Source of the DNA: Hofstenia miamia
Taxonomy: Eukaryota; Xenacoelomorpha; Acoela
Assembly: GCA_004352715.1 (NCBI GenBank)
Contig: SCFE01000020.1
Location: forward strand, 734,839 to 798,838
Length of the DNA: 64,000 nucleotides
Reading direction: 5' to 3'
The position numbers were made by a program, and so were the translations under genes. Under the pieces are notes generated by a model. The model made no database searches, was not told the origin of the DNA, and was given only the letters and a program-made list of their open reading frames with translations. Shown piece after piece: positions 22,838 through 35,329 of the stretch. Every line of letters begins with the position of its first letter. The first letter of the stretch is position 1.

Positions 22838-24014
22838 TTTGGTTTATTAGTCGATTGGTTTTTTTCTGATAAGCGCAGAAGTAAGAAGAGGGAAGTCCAA
22901 AGTTTCTTTCCAAAGAATTTCTATAACTTGAATGATATTTTATTATTTGTTTTCGCTGTTTCATGGTATAAAAAGTAAAGCAAAGTTACCTAGAATTTGG
23001 CAATTTGTCGGCATACGTGTGAGATTTTAAAGTTTTTCAAAATGTTGAATGCCTGGATACCGTTTTTTTGCTTTAGAGAAGAAAGAATATTCTTCTTCCA
23101 GATAGATTTATTGCCATTAGCGCTATTGTTAGAGTTTTTAGACATTGTATAATTTTTATATAACAGAAAGCTATAATGTATAGAAGATGAAGTCATCCAA
23201 ATATTGTATTTGTAGATAGATGCCAAACTAATATTATATAAAATGTCACATACATATTGAAATGCACTATTTTGTATCGGATCTGTAATAATAGATATAA
23301 GTCATTATAATAAAATCAAATTGGTCTAAAAGAGCCATTAATGCATTACTCTTAGACGGACTAGTTTTAAAGAACGATCTAAAATAATGACATGAATTAT
23401 CAATTTTAAATTCTTAAAAATGTTTCACTACGATCATAATACCTATCTAAAATAATGTATTCTGTAAAACTACAGAGGAATAAATCTCTATAATAATTTA
23501 CAATTTTACAACCGTACTCGAGCCTAATCCTACCCTACTCTAACTCTGATTTGCTCAATGTGCACGATAGAGCCAGGGTTTTACCAATTAATTTGATAAC
23601 AGAGGTAGCTATATTACTCTTCTTGATTTATCTGAAACGGAAGTGATATTTTATCATAAGGGAAATCGTAATATTTTAGGCCTGTATTTTTTAAAGTATT
23701 TGAAATTTTTAAAGAAGGCTCGAATCTGGAAACCTCAGCTCTAATATCTAAGAAATAACATAAAGCTACCAAAAGGTTGATACTTTTTTATTATATTTTA
23801 AAATGTATTCCATAAATAAGAACATGTTAATGTATTTTAGAGCATTTTATATAAATGAATAATTAATGCGATTTTATGAAAACGATGATTTTTATACCTT
23901 CTAACTTTTTTATAAATTTTTAAAATTTAACTTTATCAATGTTTTCTACAAGCAAATGTTCCACTAATGAAAGAGGTTTCATTTAATTATTTAAGAAATT
24001 TTTTTCCATCACCC

Positions 24015-24054
<40 letters not shown>

Positions 24055-25489
24055 TTATTTATTTATAGTATGTCGTTGTAATATGTGAAGATAAATTATT
24101 GACATTACGTAGTAAAACAAAGCAATAAGAATAGAATTATTAGCAACTATTTTCTATATTTTTGTAAACTGGTAATGATATTTTTAATTTTAAGTTCCAT
24201 GTGATATAAATAGCGACTTATAGCCATTAAGTAATTTTTGCAAAATTTGGAATTTTAATTTCAGATTTCTCAAGAAGCGAAATTCTAAAGCGCACAAGAA
24301 ATAATTGACTATTTGTGAGGTTAATAAATATATTGCTATTTCCACTGCAACAATATATAACAAATTTGGGTAATTCTATTTATCTTATGTTTCTTATTTA
24401 TGTTTTTCATGTTTTATAATGCTTTAACATGGTAATGATAATATTTTGAAAAATTAGGATTTCCAAAATTTTGGCATTTATCTATTTATATGCAATTTAA
24501 AATTCAAACGCAAATCCTACTTTAATCAATAAAATATTTTTGGTGCAATTTAATGAAAAGCAATTCATTTAAACAATGCTTTATAGTAAAACATATTTGT
24601 GGATTAATGACATACATAAGAAATTACCTGAACTAAGGCAACAATAATGAGCAGCACTTCACCTTTACCCATTGAGAATTACAGTATTTTAATAAATAAT
24701 ATGTATTACATTGATATTTAATGCTGTTGCTATAGCAGATGCAAATCTGTTAACAAATTTATAAGCACCTGATGCAACATTAATTTACAAAAGAATTGTA
24801 AATTAGACAGATTTCATTCAAAGTCTTCACCTGCACATTATAATAATTGTCGGTAATTGAATAAATACTTTGCTTACAATTTAGTTCGAGATTTCAATGA
24901 AAATCTATACGATGAAAGACGTGAAAAAACTACTTATAAACAGTAGATAGTTGCCAAAGAGAAAGTTAAGTATAAATTATATCTGGACTACAATATAATT
25001 TTTTTTGTAATTGTTAATATACATGCATATGGTAAGAATGACATATGTCTAGTAGGCATTTATTAGACGCATAATGTTTCTTAAAATACTTTTTATTTGA
25101 ACATATATTTACATAGGACCAAGACGACGCCTAGACAGGACATGTACTGCTAGTTGAGATTAATTGGACCTGGGCGGATAATTTCTTTTTAAATGTAGAA
25201 ATACTTATAGTAAATTTACAAAACAGCTGAAGTAATGTTATATTTTATAACATTGCATTGAGTAATGAAAAACAACCAAAATGAAAATAATAATTGTATT
25301 TAAATTTCAAAATCTTTTCTGAATGTTTTCTAAACTTTGTGTAGTTTAGTGAAATTGTTCAAAAAGATGTTTGATCTCTTCAAACGAATTCCACTAAGAG
25401 ATTTAAACATAATTGTATGTTCAGAAGCAATTAATTTCATTCCTCTAATTAAATTTTTTTTTCCCAAAGTTTCTGTTGAATGATGGATA
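22838..25489. other. no gene recognised; TA array at 24018-24050
   Basis: The first 400 bases hold two short unrecognised minus-strand frames that may be the N-terminal part of the preceding remnant. The rest is AT-rich with stops in all frames. A (TA)n run at 24018-24050 continues into ATTT repeats. Confidence 0.5.
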
Positions 25490-26247
25490 GGTTACGGATA
25501 GGTGTAGGAGTTTTTTTATCATTATAGCTTTCCTACTCTTTGTTGCTTGCCTGTTATTATGATTGCAACTATACCATGATGATTGGTGATTTAATTTTAT
25601 TTTTATCTAGATGATTGTATAGAGCTTGTATTTGAAGTGTATTATATAAAATTTCTTCTGCAGAAAAAACAAAATACTCATAGTTTTCATAAATATGACT
25701 CAGGCCGACTTCTTTTTATATTTTTCTGCAGGCGGCATTGATTGTTTACATGTATCAAGGGCTATTATTTATTTCTATATATGTAGGGTTATTACATGTA
25801 AGGCTTCATAATAAGCTATTCCAGCATCTCGGTTGCATTACTTTGTTTCTTACACAAATTCATAATAACAAAAACAATCAATGCACTAAATTCTTAAGTA
25901 GTGGCACATCCCATCACACTGAGTTCGCTATTCACATAATTCTTTCGTTGGTTTCCACCTCACAGCGGCGGCTCCATTTGTAAGATGCAGCTGGTATATG
26001 TGTTCCTGGATATGCATGTTAACTTTCGATTGTTGATCCTGTCTTCCACTATCTCTGCTTTATCTAAATAAGTTGGAGTGAGTTAATTAGCTAAAAGGGC
26101 TCCTGTATATTAAATTTAGTTAATAAACTGAACACTTATCGAAAAGGAGAGAATTGGAAAAGTGCCAACTCCGCTTACTGTTTTATCTAAGAAAAGTAAT
26201 AGTTTTCTACAAGTGACACACTAGCAGCGGATTGACATGATTCTACA
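25490..26247 (+). repeat. LTR fragment (5'-truncated)
   Basis: Starts at GGTTACGGATAGGTGTAGG and ends at GATTCTACA (26247). It is homologous to the 3' two thirds of the LTR at 13399-14709. Divergence is higher around 25605-25690. No internal element sequence adjoins it. Confidence 0.75.
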
Positions 26248-26536
26248 GAAAGTATGTCACAGAAGTTGAGAATTTTAGAATTTTCAGTATACCATTAATT
26301 TCTAATTGACTTAATGAGATTAGTGAGATCATTTAAATGATAAAACAGGTTTATGCAAACAATTTTATCTTTTCCTAACCAACTACAAAGCTTGATTGAC
26401 TTTGCAATTGTCTCAAACTATACCTAGAACTGTACATCGCATTCAGCTAATACAAACAAGTATCAGTTATTGTAGATAATGCATATTCAGATTGTAATTG
26501 CTAATCGGTTGCAATTTATGAACAAATGATAAGCCA

Positions 26537-27360
26537 CTAAAAACAAACTAACACCAAGCCAAGAGCAGTTTTTGCCAATTCAGTTGGATTGTCCATAGTA
26601 AAAACATAATCGTTGCCACCATGAAAAGTTACCTTAGTATTTACATACACTTCAGAAATGTTTATTAAACACGGTTCTTCTCTTTTTGTCAGTGAATTTA
26701 CAAAATTTTGCAAAAGCTCAGTGTTATCCTTCTTTGATATAGCGCTTCTCACTTCTTGCAAGTAACGAATACGTGGCAAATAACAATAATTGAGAACATA
26801 TTGATATACATGTCTAGTTAATTTTAACCCAAACTCTAACAGAACATCAATTTGATCATATAGACTTTATTTAATAAATGAATTTGGCGTTCTAAAACTT
26901 TTCTTTGTCAGATATTTCACTATCCTCAACTACATTGATCAAGCACCTAAGAACTTCATAGAGTTGACTCCATCTCGTTACAAAACTGTCATCTAGAAAA
27001 TTCATACGAATTTCTTTTAAATCTGTGCAGCACCAACGAAGATATCCCGATTCACATTTATCAAAAAACTTGAAAATGGAATCACAAAAATAATTTGAAA
27101 TCATTTGCATATTTGAATAAAAGCCATTTAAGTAATTGTCATAATTAATCAGGCTGAATTGTCCGAACTTCAAAACTATTGTACTCCGCATTTTCGGCTG
27201 AGGGCGAGAAATAATAGAAATAGTAGGCACATTTCCAAAGATATTTGGTTGTATAATAGGAACAAGAAATCCTCCCAATCATCTTAAATTTCATCTAAAA
27301 CAGGCTTAATATTTCTTAGTTCAATAATTTTGGAAAAATTACTTAAGGTAGTGTCATCAT
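26537..27360 (-). pseudogene. unidentified coding remnant
   Basis: On the minus strand, 27360-27290 reads 'DTTLSNFSKIIELRNIKPV'. This is followed by an open frame of 128 residues (27278-26892) containing 'RWCCTDLKEIRMNFLDDSF'. After stops another frame of 80 residues lies at 26779-26537. The three pieces are collinear, which suggests one decayed gene or transposase. I do not recognise it; it could also be chance frames in AT-rich DNA. Confidence 0.3.
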
Positions 27361-28111
27361 GTCCACATTATATAACAGTATCATTGAATTAGTCACAAAA
27401 GACAGAGAATTTTATTGTATGGAAAACATTCAGAATGGCAATTTGCCAATGGATTCTCAGTATGAGATTATTTAAGACTTTCTGATTGGAGAAACCTTAT
27501 TGGTGAACTATTTCCTAATCATAAAAAATAACTTTTTGCACAAAATCTTAGAGACTTTTCCTGAAGACTTAACTTAGTCTTTTTTAGGTCTTATTGAAAC
27601 CATCATTTGTATTCTTCAAGAAGGTTTCTGAAGAGCTCATTAACACTTCTCTAAGATCAAAAATGTTGGTACTTTTAATTAATTTAAATTTGGCGGAAAA
27701 ATTCCGTTTAAATATATTATGAATACACTGCAAAAACACTAAAACCAAAATGTATGCATACAATATATTGATTTTAAGACAGTGTAGAATATATATTCAG
27801 TAATGAAATACACATTGTATCAGCAAATGCACATATGTTATATCAACTAAAATTGGAAGTTTGTATTTAAGAATGCCCAATTCAATATAATAACAACCCA
27901 ACTAAATTGGAGAAGAAATACCAGTACATAAGCTAAAACAAACATAGTAAATAAGCAAGTATATCTACATTTGTACATACCTATGTAATCGAAAACTCAT
28001 TCAAAACTTGAAATGTTAAGAATAACATGATATACCGATATTTAATTAAGACAATCTTCATCTAAAATTGAATTTGTTCCATGAAGCAATTTTGATTAAA
28101 ATGCGAGGGTT

Positions 28112-28389
28112 TCTATGCTGATGGATTGAAATAGTTTTATTAATGATTTACCTGATATTTGTCTAAAAGTTATGCCTTTTTTATTTGCAGATGATTTGAA
28201 GATTCAGGCATTTTCTACTGATTCACTTTTAGATGATTTTACAGTTGTTCAAAACTGGTCTGCTGAAAACAAGCTTTTTTTAATATTAAAAAATTTTAAA
28301 TAATGAAATTTCCATATCTTAGTAAAGACACAAGCTTACAATTTTTCGATCAACGAATTAATTTTAAAATATAATCGTGTACAAATATT
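28112..28389 (+). pseudogene. non-LTR retrotransposon (LINE) RT fragment
   Basis: The plus strand from 28133 encodes 'FINDLPDICLKVMPFLFADD' and then 'VVQNWSAENKLFL', stopping at 28301. This is the catalytic palm (FADD at 28184-28195) and the following WS..NKL motif typical of Jockey/CR1-type LINEs. A shifted continuation, 'AYNFSINELILKY', reaches 28389, where an LTR fragment begins. The 5' part is absent. Confidence 0.75.
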
Positions 28390-29246
28390 TCCACAGTGGG
28401 GAGGGCGACAGCTGTAGTTACCTTGTGTGCTCTTAGGTTGCGGATAGGTGTAGGAGTTTTTTATCGTTATAGCTTTCCTACTCTTTGTTGCTTGCCTGTT
28501 ATTATGATTGCAACTATTATGTTTTACATGTTAACTTCCCCATCGATGAACTTCAGTCATTTATTATGTTACATGATGATTGGTGATTTAATCTTACTTA
28601 CATTTAGATGGTTATTTAGATCATATCTTTATATTCTATTACATATCGATTTTTTGATTGTCACAACAAGTTGCTCATTGTTTCTTACGGTAGACCTTCG
28701 GCCGACTCATGTCTATATTTTTCTGCAGGCGGCATTGATTGTTTACATGTATCAAGGGCTATTATTTATTTCTATATATGTAGGGTTATTACATGTAAGG
28801 CTTCATAATAAGCTATTCCAGCATCTCGGTTGCATTACTTTGTTTCTTACACAAATTCATAATAACAAAAACAATCAATGCACTAAATTCTTAAGTAGTT
28901 GCAAATCCCATCACACTGAGTTCTCTATTCACATATCAATTCCTTCAATGGTTTCTACATTACAACGGCAGCTCCATTTGGAGATGCAGCTGGTCTATGA
29001 GTTCTTGGATATACATGTCTATCTTCAAGTGTTGATCCTGTCTTCCATCCCTCTGTTTCACCTAAATAAGTTGGAGTAAGTTACGTAGTTAAAAGGGCTC
29101 ATGCATATTAAAGTAAGTTAATAAACCAAACACTTATTGTAAAGGAGAGAATTGGAAAAGCGCCGACTCCGCCTACTGTTTTATCTGAGAAAAGTAATAG
29201 TTTTTCTACAAATGATACACTAATGGTGGATTGGCCTGATTCTACA
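28390..29246 (+). repeat. LTR fragment (5'-truncated)
   Basis: From CCACAGTGGGGAGGGCGACA to GATTCTACA (29246), homologous to the LTR of copy B. It is followed at 29247-29293 by a reverse-complement copy of an LTR-start segment (CTAATTGCACAAAACG...), so two LTR pieces meet in opposite orientation. A long open frame here is judged non-coding (see rejected list). Confidence 0.75.
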
Positions 29247-29293
29247 CTAATTGCACAAAACGTTTTACAAGATGAAATTATCAATCTTATCAT

Positions 29294-32200
29294 AAGTTTA
29301 TATTTGAAAATATGATCGCTGAGATCTTTTCAAGAATAAAAAACGCGTATTCTTTTCTTTTCACAAATCTATAACAGAATTTACATNGTGCTTAGTGGGT
29401 TAAAATATATTGACTCTTCAAGAACGTGACAACCTCAATTTACATTCTTTAGAGACTCTTCTATGTAGGGTAGGAAGAACTTGAAGATCTTTTGAAGAGC
29501 ATTTTCCACGCGTTTAAGATAATAAAAATAGGAATACAATGAATTTCATACAAATTTTTGCAAAGTAATTGACAATAACTAAAGATAATTAACAAAACAT
29601 GTAACAGGCAGTAGTGGTAATACATGTAAACATGGCGCAATAAAATGAATTAATTATTAAAAAATAAATGCATGTTATTAAAGGTGTATAAAATATAAAA
29701 ATGAATTAATGTAAATCCATATATTTCTATTTCAGAAACATATAAGATTTTCATGCAAGTTTTAGTATAGAACTAGTAGATTCTAGTTTCATTTAATGGG
29801 CCTGTTTCGTTTCAGAACCAAATCAACTATGAAATAGTGAAACAATTGAATATATATATATATATGTGTAGATTCTAAAAAGAAAACACATTAAACGTTT
29901 CGATTATATTATATAATCAAAAATCAGCAAATAATTTGTGGCCAAAATATTTTTACAATATAGAAACTACACTAAAATTATAAAATGAAATCTAAAATAC
30001 ATCTATTATGCCAACCCTTGCGTAGGAAACTGCACAGAGTTGAAGTGCATTCAGCTTGTTTTCCATTTCCATATTTGAGTAATAATGCACACCATATTTA
30101 TAGAATTAGACATCCAATCCAATTCGTAGTGATTTCAATATTTTGAATCAGTAATTGAGCTGTTGACAATAATCTCCCCAGTGATAGGGAAACATTATTT
30201 TCATTTAACTTAATTGATGAATAAATATGTGACCGTGCATCAAAATAATGTTCGTCTGAACGCAATTTCATCAAACTGATGTGCATCAAAAATGCTCGTC
30301 TGAACACACCTTTAAATTGAATTTTCAAAGTTTGAAATATGTGTATATTTTGTAATCAACAATTTGTATATTTTAATAAATTGGCACCCTAAAATAATTG
30401 TAAATATTTAATTTCAATTTATTCAAATACTGATCTTTATATTTCAAAATTTAGTCACCAACATTTTATTTGTTATTAATTAAAAATCCTTATTTTATTT
30501 AAAAAATATTTCCACATACCGCTTCAATTTCATATTGAAAAAAACGTGTAATCATTTTTCTTTTAGTATCTTGGTAATCTAATACCTAAATTATAAATTT
30601 AAAACATTTATTTAAAAATGCAAGTTTTTTGAAACAAAAAAAAATAATAATAATAATAAAATAATAATAATAACAATGAAGCAAACTGTGCGCAATTAGT
30701 GTACTTCATTCTTGAAATTAAAATCAGCTTAAATTATATTATCCCTCTGATCTATATTTTTTTAAAATATTTCTGTAAGCTTATTGATGAAAAAGTATTG
30801 AGTATAAAAGAGGGACTCAATCATGCGCTCAAAGTAGTCTCATTTGCGGATCCTTTATTTATGCGAAATGATTTTCACACAAAAATCAGTTTTAATTAAT
30901 ATATTATTATATTAGCATAATGCACATTTTTGATATTGAAATTATTGTTATCGTAAGTAGTTCTAACAACAATTTATATGAAAAAATCCTACTAATATAC
31001 TTTTTATTTCCCAGTGATTCAATCTTGGAAAAAACATGGAATTACTTTCATGGTCCACACTTCCATACGTGGAAATGGCAAGAAATTTCATTATTATTTA
31101 AAACAACAGGAACTTGTGTGTGCCATATGTGAGAGTACAAAGTTTTAGCATGCACATCGTTTCACTTACAAAATCTTCACTTTAATACAACTAATAATTA
31201 TCCATTCATCCTAATCAAGAAATGTAAGTCAGAGAGATAAAATTGTACTATTTTTAAAAAAAATTACTAAATTGAAGGAAAATTTGATATTTTTCAAAAG
31301 ACTTTCGACATAAAATTTTAGGGGCAAAAATAGAATGCAAAATCGGAAATATATTGTCAAAGGTAATATTCAAATTATTATAATAATAATTTATGCAAAT
31401 TTGCAGCACTGAGTTAGTATTGCCCCGAAACTAGAAAAACTACAGTTGACGTTACACTTCTTTATATTGACACTAAAAATTATTCTTAAGTCTAACTACT
31501 TGTAAAAATATTGAATTTTAGTTTGCTATACCCAAAATTATTAGCAAATTGTTGAAAAAATATATATTAGGACATAATTAACAAATTTCATTGTAGTTGA
31601 TTTCTACAATCTAAATTTGCATTTGTTGAATATCAATGCTTTACTAATTTGAGTTCACATTTGTTATTGTTTGTATTAGAAGCAGTAGTTTAACTGGACG
31701 CACTTTTGTGAATGCTGTGTAATAGTGTTTTCATCTTTTTGATTGGTGATAGTTGAATTTCAAATAATGTACCAAAGTAATATTGTATGCAATTACCTGC
31801 TTGTAAATATGTCAGAATTTTGATTTTCCGTTCCACGAAATTTGCTCTATTTTCAAAATAAAACATGCAATTACTGTGGGAATTACAATTTTTCATGTTG
31901 TTTAAAAACGTCTCCTCATGTGTGTAAAATGCAGAGAACATGCAATTCCAAAAGCAAGATTTCCATGTAACTTTCTGTAGGAATTATAATTTTTTATTTT
32001 CAAATTACTGGATTCCTTACTAAATAATAAACTGATATTTATTAATAAAAATAACTAAAATTTCATTAAGTATGCATATATTCGTACTGGTTTTGTAGTA
32101 TATCTCAAATCTTTTTGAATAAGAGGAATAAATTTAGGCCTTGGAAAGTAAAAGGCTTCTTAAATAATATATACTGTAGTCAAAATGCATTTCTTTACAA

Positions 32201-32925
32201 AAAACTAAATAATTTGTACCCAAATACTCAAATAATAAAACTCTCCGTTTAATGTTGATTAAATTTCAATTTTGCCAATTTAAGCAATTGTTCTTTATTA
32301 ATTGATTGATAGTTTAGGTGCCTATTAATTAATTAGTACCCAGACGGAGCAAAAATTGTCCGTCAAATATTTTTAGGTTATTAAATTTTCATAAATAATG
32401 ACAGCACATGAAAGTTTAATTGTTATGCGTGTGCTTATGTTATATTGTCTGATTAATCAAATAAATTAGTAATTTTAAGTTACTAGGGATTTTCTGTCAA
32501 CAAATTTAATAGTAAATAATACAGTCTTTTTTTAAGTTATTTTCATTTTGCACATCAGCTGCGTTTACTTATTTGCAGTTGCCGGTCCATTTTTCGAACG
32601 ACTTTTGTTAAGGCCCATTAACTTCAATGTGAAACAAAATCATTTATACTTTCTTCAAATTTTTCAATAACCATTATTTTCCATAAAAATGTGTTCATGT
32701 GAAAGACATATAATTTGACAATTAGAATAAAAAATATATATTGTTGTGACAATTATTTCATAATTGTGAATACAATTCATGATATTTGTATATTCTTTTT
32801 ACCTTTCTTTATTGTTAGGTTGCTATTTCATTCAACTTCCCCTCTTTCTTCATATTTCTTCTTAGTTTTTCCAGTTTTGTAATCACTGTCTTCTAACCTT
32901 CTAATTCGTCTTTTTCTGTTGATTG
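29294..32925. other. no gene recognised
   Basis: AT-rich, with short microsatellites (TA at about 29852-29866, AAT at about 30643-30676). No motif-bearing frame found on either strand. Confidence 0.55.
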
Positions 32926-32929
32926 TTAA

Positions 32930-34063
32930 ACTTAAACAGCCTAGCGTCCGTTTTAAAAGACAAACCATTTTTTCAAATTTAAAAAGAATTTTCTCAAGCC
33001 TATTTCCAAACTTGAGAATCTTGGGGCATGGGTAGGTCTATTGGGGAGCATATATTAAGGCAATGTTGAAAATTTCTTTTAAAGCTTCTTGCTATGGCAG
33101 ATATTGTTGAATGTATTAACAAATTTTCCTAGAAATTTTTGAAATTTTGAAAATGATTTAAATTTTCTCCATGCCTAGTGTTAATGTATTTAGAAGGTTT
33201 TGANTAGCGCGGCTTTCAGGAATGCACGGGGTGTTGAAGTCTTGCATCGCTAGCAGTGCAAATTACAAGGGTTGTAATGAACGCACTTTCAAAAACAAAT
33301 ACCAGGGAGTGTTGCACGGGCTGCAATAAACTGGGCGTAACGTTATGTGCAAATGATGCAACTTTTAAAGTCGCGATTTCTCAAGTACCCAGGAAACATT
33401 CCATTATTGGTCCATTAATGGTCCATTGTTGGCCATTGGTGGTAAATGACCACTGGCTCATTGTTGGCCCAACAATGTTTGCCAACTCTCATCCATTATT
33501 GGGCCAATAATGGGCCATTAATGTGTCATTGATGGCAAACAGTAGGTTTTTGATACTATAGCATTAACTTTTATATGTAGAACAACAATTTTATATTGTT
33601 ATGCAGTTCAAACATTAATGTTTAAACAAACACAAACCCAACAAAGGGCAGAATGATACCTTTGAGATCCTTTCATGCATGTTTAATACTAACATTTGTT
33701 GGAAATGTGAAAGAATGTTTTGTTTATAAATGATAACAATAAGCATACAAATCTGTCAAATTTAACAAAAATTTTTANGCAATGTTGAAAATTTCTTTTA
33801 AAGCTTCTTGCTATGGCAGATATTGTTGAATGTATTAACAAATTTTCCTAGAAATTTTTGAAATTTTGAAAATGATTTAAATTTTCTCCATGCCTAGTGT
33901 TAATGTATTTAGAAGGTTTTGAGCCCCTGGAAGCAACAAAGAAATTTGACTATTTCTTAATTTGTGCAAAGATATTCCAAACCTATTGAGGAGTGCCGTG
34001 CACAAAGTCAGAGGTCACGGGGCCGAAGCGTTTAATATTTTTTAAAAATCACCAGGTAGTGTG
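32930..34063. mobile_element. TTAA-flanked MITE, split by inserted contig
   Basis: Flanked by TTAA at 32926-32929 and 34064-34067, the target signature of piggyBac elements. The inner end CTTAAACAGCCTAGCG and the distal 'gtcagaggtcacggggcc' segment match the copy at 48463-48910. The middle is interrupted: 33060-33203 and 33779-33922 are identical and both border a single N (33204 and 33778). The true element is therefore about 450 bp, and 33205-33777 is a doubtful insert. Confidence 0.65.
33385..33535. repeat. cluster of short palindromes around CCATTAATGG / CATTATTGGGCC
   Basis: Within 150 bp there are about eight variants of 'ccattatTGG', 'ccattaatgg' and 'ccattgttggcc', several directly abutting as near-perfect palindromes such as CATTATTGGGCCAATAATG. 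It lies within the piece bounded by single Ns, so its placement is uncertain. Confidence 0.6.
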
Positions 34064-34067
34064 TTAA

Positions 34068-35295
34068 TGGTAATGGCTCCGGTGACTGTGAAGTGCGATG
34101 TTTCCTACTGTTGCTTACATTGGCTAATTTTGTACATCGATTGTTTTTGTTATAGTTTGCAATAAGGAAATATACGCAACCAGAATGCATTAGCTTGTTA
34201 TTATACCTATATATAGCTATTGATACGAAGCTCCCCATTATTTATAAGTTTGGGTTCCTGGGCTATCAGATGGTTTACAAAAGAAGATAAGTAAGGCCAT
34301 CCAAACTTTTTGTTAAAATTGCAAAGTTTAATAAATCGATGTTATTGAATACTGTAACAGAACTTTTTGCCAAACAGTTTGCTAAAACTACGACGAAAAT
34401 CTTAGGTGACAATTCACATCCCTTGTATGAAAGGCTCAGCAAATGGCGAGGCAGAAAGACAACTCGTCAATAGTATATTCTTTCATCATGTTGTACGGAA
34501 ACTTTCAGGCAGTCTTATGTGTTTGCAGCTCTACATTATCTCTCAACAGCGTATAATGAACTGTCTAGATTTTTGTAGTGCTATATTTTCCTTTCCTTTT
34601 TAAATAGCTCTATATAGTTATTTACAGGAAATATAGCGTATTATTTTTATTATTATTATTATTGTTATTATTAGACCATGAAAGTAAAATTTTAGGCAAA
34701 GCAAGTTTATGTTTCTGCTTGTTAATTTGATTATGAAGATTTTTCTTATTTTTTGCAGTCATTAAGCACCTTCCTATAATCTTATTTAAGAAATGTTTAT
34801 TAAATAATAGGAAGAGGTATGTAAAAAAATGTTTGAGCACAATATTTTAAAAAAAATACCCATCAAAAACGAGCCTCATTCGAAAATTTTATGAGCCGAG
34901 CCGAGCCGAGCCTAGCCGAGCTTGGAAATGTCGGCTCGTTGACAAGTCTGATCTGTACCAACAGGTTTATGATCCTTTGCACTGGAAAAGTACAATGAAA
35001 GCTCCTCTTCTGCAATCGGCTGGAGCAGAGGCTCTTCAACATTGTAGAATTCATTAAATTCGAGATCCCAACAAGTTCTCGAAGTGAGTACTGAATTTGT
35101 TCAGAGAGACAGGGCAACTGAAGTTGCCATTTCGATTGTTGTTCAGGCGCCTCGAAAATTAAGAGCAGTATATTTGATGGAATAATTTGCATCTAATCTC
35201 ATTTGATTATGTGGTGCGAAACGGAATATTATTTAAAAAGAACCGATTACATGCATATCCTACAGACCGGTCAGACCAGACCATGGTCTAATTAT

Positions 35296-35329
<34 letters not shown>

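Noticed and set aside
28396-29079. 227-residue hydrophobic ORF in the LTR fragment, with relatives at 2178-2513, 13663-14109 and 25738-25983
   Set aside because: The frame is open in all four copies, but the differences between copies that I compared by eye mostly change amino acids (for example S/L, A/T, A/S and P/S). The sequence is AT-rich LTR. This looks like chance openness and not selected coding.
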